NCBI RefSeq assembly: GCF_000350225.1
Contig: NW_005179095.1
Location: forward strand, 108,551 to 172,550
From: Chondrus crispus
Taxonomy: Eukaryota > Rhodophyta > Florideophyceae > Gigartinales > Gigartinaceae
Direction: 5' to 3'
Length of the DNA stretch: 64,000 nt
Below, in pieces: positions 41,613 through 51,250 of the stretch. Below the pieces are notes generated by a model. That model was not told the origin of the DNA. It was given only the letters and a program-made list of their open reading frames with translations, and made no database searches. The translations under genes and the position numbers were made by a program. How positions within the stretch are numbered: position 1 is the first letter of the stretch; the number at the start of each line of letters is the position of its first letter.

Positions 41613-41726
41613 CTACAAGTACACAATAGGCACCCCTCAATAGTTCGCCCCCCTGCCAGGACCCAAAAATGCGAACTATTGACAGAACAAACTATTAAGA
41701 TCGCATTGCTGGCATAGGTCCTTTAC

Positions 41727-42143
41727 TCAAAATGCTCGGAAATGAGCGTCTGCCGTGTTCTCTTTCTCGTCTGCTCTCGGTAGGTCTTTTTTCAACAGGA
41801 TATCTCCAATTTGCAACGCTCGACAGCAGAGAACCGAACCTGAGAGCGGCAGCTTTGCTCCGCGAGCAATCTGCACAAATTCATAAAGTGTGGCATCGAT
41901 CTCGGGATATTTAGATGCCTTGAGTGCTTTGAACTGTGTGTTAGATGGGTTTTTATGCACAGCATTGAGAATTCGTACAGAATTCTTACGGATCTTTTGT
42001 ATTGTTCGCGGATTGCAACCGAAACGAGTTGCTGCATCTCTCACGGTGAAACCGTTACAGAGCTGGTGAATAATATCTGCTTTTTCGGAGAGAGTCAATC
42101 TTTTGCGCATGCTTTTGACAGTCGGTGCGGAGTTCAACGTCAT
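41727..42143 (-). pseudogene. CENP-B/Tigger-type HTH N-terminal fragment
   Basis: From MTLNSAPTVKSMRKRLT: a helix-turn-helix region KRLTLSEKADIIHQLCNG, VRDAATRFGCNPRTIQKIRK, then a second HTH-like stretch (YPEIDATLYEFVQIARG, then GSVLCCRALQIGDILL). This is the layout of the DNA-binding half of pogo/Tigger transposases. It stops there; no DDE domain follows before the element end. Confidence 0.7.
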
Positions 42144-42435
42144 TGCGCGCAATAGAGAGATTACGCCTGGGTATTTCTGCAATGATTTTTCCAAAATTCT
42201 GCAATACGTATTACAGTTGTAAATAGTTGCAGAATTCTGCAAATCACTCGTGACATTAATTGCTGAATAGTGGGGTCTTACAGAATACCCAACTGCAATT
42301 GACGTGAGCAATTCCACGGGCATGCGCGCCAAAATAGGTAGGACTCGCCGCCATCGTCAACCCCTCAGGGCATGAGTCACCCACAAAATGAGTCACCAGC
42401 ACCCCGATCCTCCCCCGATCCTCCCTCACTGCGCC

Positions 42436-42774
42436 ATGGCTACAGTCATCATCGACACTCCGTCCAGCCCCAAGCCCACCGCCGATGCATCCAAGCCGGC
42501 CGCCGACACCACGCCTAGCAAGTCGAAGCCCGGCCGGCAGTCGCGCTTCTCGCCTAGCGAGGACCTCGTCGTTGTGCGTGAGGTCGCTGCGGCGAACGCG
42601 CACGTCGCCACGTACGGCGAAACGCGAGCGCGCTTCGAGCAGGAACAAGCAAGCCGCCCTCCCAGCAGTGTGCCCTTGGTAATACTCATGGTTCCATCAC
42701 GGGACCGTCGGCGTAAATCAAAATTTGGGAATTTGTTTCTACGTTTCGGAAACACATTTCCGCAATTGCGGGGA
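42436..42774 (+). pseudogene. Myb/SANT-like fragment
   Basis: From MATVIIDTPSSPKP: a Pro/Lys-rich start, then SRFSPSEDLVVVREVAAANAHVATYG and ETRARFEQEQ, which resemble the first helices of a Myb/SANT-like domain. Similarity fades after about residue 75 and the frame ends at 42774. Probably a truncated host or transposon gene picked up between the GCGAACTATT ends. Function unknown. Confidence 0.4.
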
Positions 42775-43015
42775 TGATTTACTCACGAGTTATTTGCAGA
42801 ATTGTTCCAGGCGTAATATCTGAAATGTGGACGGCTGCGGGGCGGGATGAAGAAGAGATTATACTCGTGCTCTTGGAGCATAAACAATTTAAGGGAGGAC
42901 AGTGGCGGCCGCGCCGGTCTGAATAGGTACAAGTGTACACGTCTGAGAAGCCGTGACATCGTCAGAAAAGCGAACTATTGGCGCAACGAACTATTCAAGT
43001 GCGAACTATTGAGGA

Positions 43016-43600
43016 GCCCTCCCCCCCCCCCTGTACAGTATTTGTATCCGCGTGCTCTCTGAAAATGCTACAGTAGGTCTCAAACGCAGATCCTCGCTGC
43101 GTGCAGCAAGATTTACTTCACATGCAGAACAAAGGTAAAATATGTATGCACTTGGTCTTTACGAAGTTTCTTGATAATCATTGGCCATCCTCAGTCTTTT
43201 CGAAAATTTCGTTATGATAAACTAGAACATGGGCAACTGTAAACTGATATCACTATTGTTCCGTTCCACAACCATTCGGCTCTTCCAAAAATCTTCCGCA
43301 AGAGACGCACCCGAAATCCGCCACCTCCCTCTCCCATCCGCCCGCGTGAGAGACAACAGCTCATGTGAGCTGTTGTCTGTGTGAACACACCCCCTATTTC
43401 CAGGTGCACCACACAGTGCCACCCTTCTCACTCTCCCCCCCGCCACTTCGCCGCCCACTTCCGCCCAACTCCCGCCGCTCCTCATGCGCACTACACCCAT
43501 CCATCTGACCCGCCAGCATTTGCCCCTTTCCCGTCCGTCCCGGCCCTCACTCACCCTTCCAGTACTCTCCCTGCCCAGTTCCTCCCCCACATGCCTCCCC
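43016..43600. other. No gene seen; contains a double palindrome
   Basis: A run of 13 C at 43020, then about 550 bases without a convincing gene. The palindromes at 43351-43390 fall here. Confidence 0.5.
43351..43390. repeat. Double palindrome (L-L'-R'-R)
   Basis: AGACAACAGCTCA (43351-43363), TG, its perfect inverse (43366-43378), then directly GTGTG-AA-CACAC (43379-43390). Confidence 0.85.
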
Positions 43601-43613
43601 GACTCCCGGGTCC

Positions 43614-44105
43614 AGCCGGCAAGTGCTGCAGAGCACCTTCGACGCGATCGTGCGGGAGCACATATCTGATTTCGGCCAGACCCCTGCGGAGGCGGTGTCC
43701 GACGCGCGCGCCCAGCTGACCGCCGCGGGCCTCACGGACTAGTCCAACCTCTCGGACCCGACATCGTCCGGCCCGGCGGACGTACAACAGCGCGCCGCGG
43801 AGCTCTTGGCTGCGCTGCGGGCAGACCTGGCCTTCCCGTGCGACGCAGTCACCGCGGAGCGCATCGCACGCCCCCTGCAGGCGGCGGAGGCGGCGCTAAG
43901 CAGGGCGGCGCCCTGGGCGGCGCACACAAAAGCCGGTGCACAAGAGGGCAGCAAGGGAGCCGAGAAGGCGGAGGTGGAAGAAGACGAAGCGGGCATAGCG
44001 CGGCTGCAGGATCTGCAGGACCAAGGCGACGGCGGCCGCGAAGTGCACGGCCAAGGGGCAGGCCTGGAGAGTTGTGCTACCCGGACGACGAAAGAGGGGA
44101 TTGTG
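43614..44105 (+). pseudogene. Host-gene fragment, possibly ARMC6-like, with a TAG
   Basis: Frame reads LQSTFDAIVREHISDFGQ, TPAEAVSDARAQLTAAGLTD, then TAG (43740-43742), then SNLSDPTSSGP, DVQQRAAELLAALRADLAFP and an Ala/Glu-rich helical stretch. The first part recalls the N-terminus of armadillo-repeat protein ARMC6 (FDA-V-E-I-EF...EAV). Similarity is short and from memory, so the family call is weak. No start codon with a clear context. Confidence 0.35.
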
Positions 44106-44237
44106 TTTTCGCGTGTGGACATTCAGGCGTGCTGGGATCATGGTTACGGCGTTTACGCACTACGTTTATGAAAGAGAGCAAAGGGCAAGTTGCACGCACA
44201 ATCAGTGAAGCGTCCGAGACACGCCCGAGATGTAGTT

Positions 44238-45506
44238 TTAGTCGGACTCATCTGTGTGGTTGATGGATCTGAATTGCATCTCCACTCGGCGACGACGCTT
44301 TTCGCGATAACGCCTTTGCACCTGGCGCCGTTTTTGAATTTGAGATGTTGCTATATGATAGCGGCGGTTCTTCATCGTCCTCAAAATTTTGGAGTCCTCA
44401 GCGCGTAGAGGATTCTTGTGTAAATGAAAGTTTGTCAGTCCCACACATAAACGAAAAATACTGTCATAACCCGCCTCACTCCATTTCCACTTCGCTGCCA
44501 TGACATTCCAAAGACCACAAAGCCTTCCAAAAAAGTTTTCCACTATAATTCTATCGCTTGAAATGTGCCTGTTATTAGAAACCTCGGCTTGCGTAAGTGT
44601 TCCATTGATCGGTTTTTTGGTCGGATGGATCACACGACAGAACTCCTTAGCCCCATAGTATCCTTTATCGCACAGTACAGCCCAATAGTTTGGGAACTCA
44701 TTCGACAAGGGCCCATCATCCTCTATGTCATTTTCACCTTCCCCTTCACCTTTGCGAAGTTGTTTCGAGTGAAAGGGTAGCATGGCCTCGAATATTTTTA
44801 AGTCTGACACTGACCCAGGCTCGTGAGCGCTGCAACCTAAAGCAAGGCCATTTGGCAATACCGAGACCTCAGTCTTGTAGCCATACAATTTATGTTTCCC
44901 GCTATAGTACAGCTTGCCTTCCTCCACGCTGCCACTCGGGCGGAAACTTTGCTGGAATGTCACATCAGTGGCATAACGCGCAACAGGGTAGTTTTTAAAC
45001 CCGACTTTCTTGCTCTCCATGACGGCCATTTTCCATTTCTTACCTTGATATTCCACATAGTGATGGAAGACCGGATAAGAGATTATGTCTACAAATTTCA
45101 TAATCATTCGCTCAAACGTAGGACCTTTCAAACTGAACATCTTGGCCAAGAAGTCCCATTGGCCTCCATGTTTTAATACAGAGAGTGTCATAAACAGGAC
45201 ATCACGTGGAGTATGGGAGCATTTGCGTCCACGCCCTGCATTGTACCTCTCTTTGATGGCCTTTTCCAGGCTGCACCAAGTGGAATGGAATTCTGTCGGA
45301 CTGAAGTTGGTCATCTGTATGACGGCGGCAGCGCCCCCCTTTTCGTAGAACTGATCATAAATGGGGGACTCACTTTCTACCTCATCGTCCGTATCGACGG
45401 CGTCAGAGTCTGACGCATACTCCTCCAGGTCTGCACGGCGCTCCACGGCGGCATCGGAGAGCAGGAGTAGAGCTCTTGCAGCCTGCGTGGGGGTCACAGA
45501 TGCCAT
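44238..45506 (-). CDS. PIF/Harbinger transposase (DDE_Tnp_4), intact-looking
   Basis: 422 codons from MASVTPTQAARALL (an upstream in-frame ATG at 45608 would add 34 residues). DDE_Tnp_4 nuclease with the triad visible: Asp in YATDVTFQQ (about residue 178), Asp in VLCDKGYYGAKE (about 282) and Glu in IIVENFFGRL (about 325); HKLYGYKTEVSV and GSVSDLKIF lie between. The N-terminus is acidic, the C-terminus strongly basic (QKRRQVQRRYREKRRRRVE), likely nuclear. No stop or frameshift. A Myb-like partner ORF, usual in PIF/Harbinger elements, was not found beside it. Terminal repeats were not resolved (GGGC near 44176 and GCCC near 45645 are candidates). Confidence 0.88.
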   Translation of the reverse strand: MASVTPTQAARALLLLSDAAVERRADLEEYASDSDAVDTDDEVESESPIYDQFYEKGGAAAVIQMTNFSPTEFHSTWCSLEKAIKERYNAGRGRKCSHTPRDVLFMTLSVLKHGGQWDFLAKMFSLKGPTFERMIMKFVDIISYPVFHHYVEYQGKKWKMAVMESKKVGFKNYPVARYATDVTFQQSFRPSGSVEEGKLYYSGKHKLYGYKTEVSVLPNGLALGCSAHEPGSVSDLKIFEAMLPFHSKQLRKGEGEGENDIEDDGPLSNEFPNYWAVLCDKGYYGAKEFCRVIHPTKKPINGTLTQAEVSNNRHISSDRIIVENFFGRLCGLWNVMAAKWKWSEAGYDSIFRLCVGLTNFHLHKNPLRAEDSKILRTMKNRRYHIATSQIQKRRQVQRRYREKRRRRVEMQFRSINHTDESD

Positions 45507-45609
45507 ATTATGGCGCTTGTGAAAAGGTGTGGGGTCAAGGAGGGAGAGGGAGTGGATTGGTGTGGTTTTAGTGCGGTGGGGTGCTGTGCGGGCGCGCGAT
45601 GTTGACATG

Positions 45610-46192
45610 TTTCCGAAAGACCAGAGCCTATTGCAAAAGACCGCCCTTTTTTGAACTGGACCGATAATTTTCGTAAATCATTACAGCTCAGGTTATGACA
45701 AAGTCGATCGAAAACAGATCTAGTGGACCTGACAATACCACGTATTCATACAAATATTTCGAAAGTACTGATATACTGGATCAGTTCCAATTGCGCAGTA
45801 CTTTTACTGTAGGAATCAATGTGATTTCGTGTGCGACAGGTGTTTGCACGAAAGGTCTAGTATATCACAGGGTATCATATCCTAACGCATACAAGAGATT
45901 TCACTGTACTCTTGAAAATACCTTATCAAAGCGTAATTTATCATAGAGGCGATGATACTGTACGGTGATATGGTATGATATGGCACGCGCGTGAAGAACG
46001 CGTCGCGGCGGGATTGGCTGTGTCGCCACGTGGGCGAGCTCCTACACGAAACATGAAAATACTTTACAGTGCCCTCACGATGACTGCAATCCCTTATGGA
46101 GCATACTGTATCAAGTCTAGAAATTCCAGAATGCAGACTGCCCAAACCTAGTGTTTATTTGACATGCAGTTTGCCCCATATGAGGCCACGTT
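45610..46192. other. No gene seen
   Basis: About 580 AT-richer bases between the PIF transposase and the Copia LTR; nothing supportable beyond intergenic DNA. Confidence 0.5.
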
Positions 46193-46664
46193 TGTATTAG
46201 ACTTATTGACTAGACTACAGTAGATATCACACTTCTATGTTATCAATATCAATTCAGGGATTATGTAGGATACATTTAGCTATCAACGATAGAGACCCTT
46301 AAGGACGTGCCACCTACAATTTTACGTGCCACCTACAATTCTACATGTTTTACGGTGTAACCGTTTAGACACATTTCGTGGGTGGCGCAACCTCCCTTTT
46401 ATGGTAGTGCGCCTACTTTTGTTGTAGAGTCAATAGGACTATAAAGCCAGGTCGAAGACGCTACTCGTCTTCGACCTCAGCACATTCGATCACCTAAACC
46501 ATCAACCCGACAACCCCGTCCATTGACCGTGCTCACCGTCCGTAGCGGTTCTGAGGCAATAGCCTGTCGCTCTTCCCCTCCCTTTAAGGTAACCCTATTT
46601 ACCATCCTTTTACCCTTCACTAAAATCCCCCCCGGACCGCCCCCTTTCGGTCGGTCTCCCGACA
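46193..46664 (+). repeat. Left LTR of C1
   Basis: 472 bp. Contains the hairpin AGGTCGAAGACG...CGTCTTCGACCT (46450-46480), kept in all three LTR copies of this family, and a local duplication of CGTGCCACCTACAATT (near 46304-46341) that the other two copies lack. Confidence 0.9.
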
Positions 46665-46909
46665 CTTATAAGTTTACCGGACCGCCGCCCCGTTTGGTCC
46701 TGCCCCGTCCCTGGAATAAGGCCCGCTGTAGCCAACCGTCGAATCAACTCGTTTGCACCTCTGGAATAAGGCCGCCTTATTCAATCAGCCGAATTGGAAA
46801 TCAAGAAATTTTTTACAAGAAACAATTTTGTCCCTAACGTTCACTGTAATAATTACTGTCTAATTTTACAGCGGACGTTATACATTTGGGCGTACTGTAC
46901 GAAATACTG

Positions 46910-47609
46910 TACGGCTGGCGCATTAGCGCAGTTGTTAATGGCACGGGTAAAGCGCCCTACCAACCACCCCGACGTAATTCGGGAACGTCGCATCGCCGCC
47001 GCCGCCGCCCTCGTTTACCGCCCCCGCATCGCCACCGCCGTATCACGGCACTCTGTCTACAAGCTCAAGCTCGCCGCTCCGTGTCCATCCGTCGGCATCC
47101 GCTTCCCCACCGCCAATTGCCTACATCTCCCGAACGCCCCCCCGCGGCGATACCACTCGACCTCTATCGCCGGTCCAGCTTGACGTCTGCGCCTCGCATT
47201 CTACGCTCTTTACGGCCCCCCGCCACGTCGATATAGAGGCAGTAGAAGCTTCGGACGAGGAAACTTCTACCGCCGCTGCGCCGTCTTTCGACCTCGACGA
47301 GGGCCGCGCACTTACCATATACTGCGTAGCTACTCAGCGCGCACGACGTAGAGAAACTCCCCCACGCCGCCGTCCTACGCAATACCTCTGCCGCCCTTGC
47401 TCTCGCACCTTTACGAGTTATCGTCAGCGCCGAGTCCACGAAGCTGGTCAACCACATCAGCGAGTAGTTTCTGCGGCATCATACCCACGCGAAAATTACA
47501 CTGCAAGGTTTGTGTCAAGCGCATTGCTAACGCACACGACACAGACCAGCATTACGCCGGCACTATCCATCACCGGGCCCTCCGCAAGCTGCGCACTATC
47601 CAGAAGTAA
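46910..47609 (+). pseudogene. Degenerate C2H2 zinc-finger-like relic in the C1 leader
   Basis: GC-rich stretch unlike the AT-richer gag. One frame reads MARVKRPTNHPDVIRERRIA; another gives an acidic part (VDIEAVEASDEETSTAAAP) and CRPCSRTFTSYRQRRVHEAG; a third gives HCKVCVKRIANAHDTDQHYA and GTIHHRALRKL. The two Cys/His clusters fit C-x2-C-x12-H-x5-H fingers, but they are in different frames. Whether this is part of the Copia element or a captured host gene is not known. Confidence 0.4.
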
Positions 47610-47639
47610 TTGGAAATTGTTTGTCCAAACTGTAATTGT

Positions 47640-47990
47640 TAAAATTTTCTAAAGTTTTTACAATATTTGAAAGGGACACTTGTCACTGAAGAATTTTTTT
47701 CGGCGCACCACGGACTCACGTGTGCTTACCCGCCACGCACACACGTGTTGTCATTGTGCACGCAACCACGTGTTACTACACGCACACCCGCCCACGTGTT
47801 CATATCGACTACGCATACACGCGTACTACTATTGCACACGTACACACGTGTCTGCAATACCACTAAGGGTACAAAACACCAGACGTTTACAAGTAGCACA
47901 CTCGCCGCGCTACCACAGGAACATTTTTTGACGTTAACGTTCGCGTTTAGCCCGGATCCATTTTATCTATTATTTTGCAATACTTTTTAA
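47640..47990. other. ACACGTGT-rich leader before Copia gag
   Basis: Many CACGTG/ACACGTGT motifs at 47710-47850, like those in the family A and B repeats. No gene seen. Confidence 0.5.
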
Positions 47991-47991
47991 T

Positions 47992-49533
47992 ATGGCTACT
48001 CTAAATGGAATCCGAGATGCTTTAACAAGTTATGAACCCCGATCCATGATCCAATGCGATGTTAAGGCTGCAATAGCCCTGCATGTAATGGCGGACCCCC
48101 AACCTGACCCCAATGTTTGCTGTAGTAACCTTCGTGCTGACCTTCCCCCCGAAGTTCTATACGCAAGGGAAATGTTACGAGGCCCTACTGGTTTATATCG
48201 ACTTATCCGTGATTACCTTGTCGCCAAAGGATTGTCATACACCCGGCACCCTACCACCAACTGTATTTCTTACGGTCTGGTAAACATGCTATATGTCGAT
48301 GACACTGACCGTATCCTCGCCAATCAAGGTCTCACCAGTTCCGCCTCTGGGTCAACACAAGGAAGCCATCAATCGTTTCTGCCGACAGTTGAAGCCCCGA
48401 ACTCCAAGATTGCTCACAATATTTCGTCAAGATTCAAAAAAGAGGACCGGTACACTGGAAAAATCGGAGAAGATATTCATGACGCAATCAACAACTATCG
48501 CGATTGTGCTGAAGATTTCCACTTAAGTAACGAGCAAATGCTCCGGTTCTTCCATAACGTTTTTGATGGTGAAGCGAAAAGATATTATCGCTCTCACGTC
48601 ATCCAACATGCCCAAGACTTCAATTCTGCTACTTTACTCATGGTTAACGAGTTCAATAGCCTGACACGACAAAATAGAGTTCGTAAACTCCTCCAAAATC
48701 TCCGACTTTTCCGAATTTTGGAGACGAAAAGAATCCCTGTGTCAGAAGCATTGGAAGAACTTCGTGAAACGATCACAAAGTACACCCCACAAGGCCCTCC
48801 CACGCACCAATCGGAACAAGACAAAACGGAATATCTGCACGATGCTGTGATTGGAGTCGAGTGGACTAAGAGTGTATTAACACAAAGTCTGGCTGCCATA
48901 CCCCCCTGGACATTTCAACAGCTCTATACTGCCCTTGATGCCGTTTGGCTACAAGAGCAGAAGCAGAAAGAAGGACGCCGCCGTGATCAGCTTGACATTT
49001 CCCGTACCCAGCCCTTGCCTTCCATCCCTGGTATTCACTTTCAACGTCAGAACACGTATGGCATCCCCCGCCGCCATGGATCCGCTTCTTCAAATCCAAG
49101 AACTCCATATCCTCTCCAACGTTTCTCCCACAACCCCGCCCAGACCCAGAATGGTACGCATCGCTTCGGTAATATACGTGCTTGCCACAATTGTGGAAGC
49201 AAATATCACCTCATTAGGGACTGTCCTAAACCTATGGCTCTCAGGAAGAATGTCAACCATATGTTACAGACCAGACCAGCCAAGCGAATCCTATACGAGC
49301 TCTGCGAGCAAGCAGAACATGCCTTAGGTGCGTATGAGATCGACTTCACTGCCTTCACGGACGACCAGGCACAACATGACCCCGGTGAAGTCATTCTCAC
49401 CAATGTCACCCTCAACGATGATGATGACTTCGCCGATCAGGCTGTTACTCATCATCAAGTCGCTCACACGCCAATCAAAGAGGAAGAAGTACTGTGGGAC
49501 ACTGTAGATAGCCTGGATCCAATGGATTTTTAA
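47992..49533 (+). CDS. gag: C1 gag
   Basis: 513 codons. Copia-type capsid region (KIGEDIHDAINNYRDCAEDF, LRFFHNVFDGEAKRYYRSHV) and a zinc knuckle CHNCGSKYHLIRDC (C-x2-C-x4-H-x4-C) at about residue 398. ATG 47992 follows an AT-rich leader and is the first good start. Ends GAT TTT TAA; the protease-integrase frame opens at 49512, 22 bases upstream, in the -1 frame. A run of five T directly before the stop is a possible slip site. No internal stops. Confidence 0.92.
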   Translation: MATLNGIRDALTSYEPRSMIQCDVKAAIALHVMADPQPDPNVCCSNLRADLPPEVLYAREMLRGPTGLYRLIRDYLVAKGLSYTRHPTTNCISYGLVNMLYVDDTDRILANQGLTSSASGSTQGSHQSFLPTVEAPNSKIAHNISSRFKKEDRYTGKIGEDIHDAINNYRDCAEDFHLSNEQMLRFFHNVFDGEAKRYYRSHVIQHAQDFNSATLLMVNEFNSLTRQNRVRKLLQNLRLFRILETKRIPVSEALEELRETITKYTPQGPPTHQSEQDKTEYLHDAVIGVEWTKSVLTQSLAAIPPWTFQQLYTALDAVWLQEQKQKEGRRRDQLDISRTQPLPSIPGIHFQRQNTYGIPRRHGSASSNPRTPYPLQRFSHNPAQTQNGTHRFGNIRACHNCGSKYHLIRDCPKPMALRKNVNHMLQTRPAKRILYELCEQAEHALGAYEIDFTAFTDDQAQHDPGEVILTNVTLNDDDDFADQAVTHHQVAHTPIKEEEVLWDTVDSLDPMDF

Positions 49534-51218
49534 GTAGCAGCAGTCAACACCCACAAAGTGAAACAAATTCCTTTGAGACTGTCTGCGGAAAGAAGCGGTG
49601 TAAATTCAAAATCTACCACACCATCCGGGACCATAGTCCTGCACGAGCTAGGACGACCAACCACGCACCCAAGTGGGATGGAGCCTGTATTGACACTGGT
49701 GCCCAGCGAACTGTCGTTGGCCTCGCTCAAGCCAAAGCCTACTGTCGATTCACTGGCACCAAATTCAAGCCCAGGCCGAGCCCGATACACTTCAGGTTCG
49801 GTAATGACTCCCAAGCTTCACTTGGAACCATGAACATATCCATTCCCATTGCTGATGGTTACTTAATTCGCGAACAGGTTGACACTGTCAAGGCCAATGT
49901 CCTCTTTCTTATTGGACTTGACCTCTTGGACAAGTACCATATGTTCATTGATAGCGTCAACAACATGCTCCGATCGCCTCAGCTTGGTCTTGACATACCC
50001 CTTCGGCGCAAGCTGGGTCACATCTATCTGGAGTGGGATCACTCCTCCAAAATGCACTTCACCAAAGCTGAACTGATCAAGCTTCATCGCGGGTTTTCCC
50101 ATCCCACATCAGAGAAACTCATCAATCTGCTTCGCTTGGCCCGCCCTTTTGAATCTGATGAGGCCACAAAGCAGTTTCTCGAGTCTCTGCAAGCTTCTTG
50201 TGACACCTGTCAACGCCTTGGCCCCACTCCTGTGCGTTTTAAAGTATCGCTACCCAATGAACAGGACTTAAAGTTCGGTGACGAATTGTCCATTGACCTG
50301 ATGTTTCTAGATGGAAAAGCAGTACTTCACGTCATCGACACAGCCACTAGATTCTCGTCAGCCATCTTTCTAGACGCTCATGGCGCCACTTATGGCCAAA
50401 GTGTTGAAGGTATTTGGCTAGCCTTCGTCGAAGCCTGGTGTACCTTGTATACTGGCCTTCCAAATATATTTGTCTATAGACTTCGCGTTGACCAAGGATC
50501 CGCATTCACATCTGATCGATGGCGCGAGATAACTGCACAAGCTGGCATTCAACTTCGCATATCTGGTGTAAAAGCCCACTCGTCGTTAGGTATTGGAGAA
50601 CGTCTTCACGGACCGCTGCGAAGGATTTATAGAAAAGTACGAGCGAACTTCCCGGACGCCTCTCCGTTCATTCTTCTGAAAATTGCAGTCAAGGCAATGA
50701 ACGACACAATTGGAGAGAACGGTCTAGTCCCTTCTCTATTAGTCTTCGGAATTGTTCCGCGCTTCCCAATCATAAGTACGGAAATACCTTCGCAGCGTGA
50801 AAGAATGCAAATTCTTTCAACAGCCCAGATGGAAATGAACGCAATCATCGCAGAACGACGTGTACTTGCTGCTCTGAATCGGAACATCCCTGCAGCCTCC
50901 GATCGTGTGTATAATCTTGGAGACGAGATTCTAGTCTTCTCTGAGCAAGAGAAGCAATGGATTGGTCCATTCCTTGTTTGCAATGTTCACGGACGAATGA
51001 TAACTGTTCAGAACAGCGAAGGAACTTATCGACAAACGTTTAACGATTATCAAATCAAGCCATACTACGCTTCCCCCGAGTCTATTCTTCACCAGCAAAC
51101 TGCTCCATTCCGTAGTGGCAAAGCCTCAAATCCACCCAATAACGTCGTTCTTACTGAAGTTATACATCCCAATGATCCTCGTGCACAACAATTTGATAAT
51201 GATAACGAAAGGAAATAG
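49512..51218 (+). CDS. pol: C1 protease and integrase (first pol ORF)
   Basis: Open in the -1 frame relative to gag. Aspartic protease motif ACIDTGAQRTVVG at about 49683. Integrase zinc site (LHRGFSHPTSEKL, then CDTCQRLG). Catalytic core: first Asp in LSIDLMFLD (about 50289), second in LRVDQGSAFT (about 50484), Glu in GIGERLHGPLR (about 50597). An ATG at 49830 exists inside, but it would drop the protease active site, so the frameshift reading is preferred. The frame ends at a TAG at 51216-51218, before RT, where a complete Copia polyprotein would continue. Confidence 0.88.
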   Translation, partial: PGSNGFLSSSSQHPQSETNSFETVCGKKRCKFKIYHTIRDHSPARARTTNHAPKWDGACIDTGAQRTVVGLAQAKAYCRFTGTKFKPRPSPIHFRFGNDSQASLGTMNISIPIADGYLIREQVDTVKANVLFLIGLDLLDKYHMFIDSVNNMLRSPQLGLDIPLRRKLGHIYLEWDHSSKMHFTKAELIKLHRGFSHPTSEKLINLLRLARPFESDEATKQFLESLQASCDTCQRLGPTPVRFKVSLPNEQDLKFGDELSIDLMFLDGKAVLHVIDTATRFSSAIFLDAHGATYGQSVEGIWLAFVEAWCTLYTGLPNIFVYRLRVDQGSAFTSDRWREITAQAGIQLRISGVKAHSSLGIGERLHGPLRRIYRKVRANFPDASPFILLKIAVKAMNDTIGENGLVPSLLVFGIVPRFPIISTEIPSQRERMQILSTAQMEMNAIIAERRVLAALNRNIPAASDRVYNLGDEILVFSEQEKQWIGPFLVCNVHGRMITVQNSEGTYRQTFNDYQIKPYYASPESILHQQTAPFRSGKASNPPNNVVLTEVIHPNDPRAQQFDNDNERK

Positions 51219-51250
51219 AAGGACTGATCGAAAGAGGTACTTAGAAGGTA

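Larger units (their letters stand above)
41635..43015 (-). mobile_element. Tigger-like element with GCGAACTATT termini
   Basis: Ends share CTCAATAGTTCGC and its inverse GCGAACTATTGAG. Extra partial copies of CGAACTATT lie just inside both ends (41690 area and 42970-43010). Inside are a CENP-B/Tigger-type HTH fragment and a Myb-like fragment on opposite strands. The catalytic DDE domain is missing, so the copy is non-autonomous. Confidence 0.6.

Noticed and set aside
46450-46480. Hairpin AGGTCGAAGACG...CGTCTTCGACCT in the Copia LTR as another double-palindrome event
   Set aside because: It is present in all three LTR copies and has no abutting second palindrome, so it is a built-in LTR feature.
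46915-46985. tRNA-like A-box (TAGCGCAGTTGTTAATG) in the Copia leader
   Set aside because: No B-box GGTTCGA match at the right distance and no cloverleaf could be drawn.
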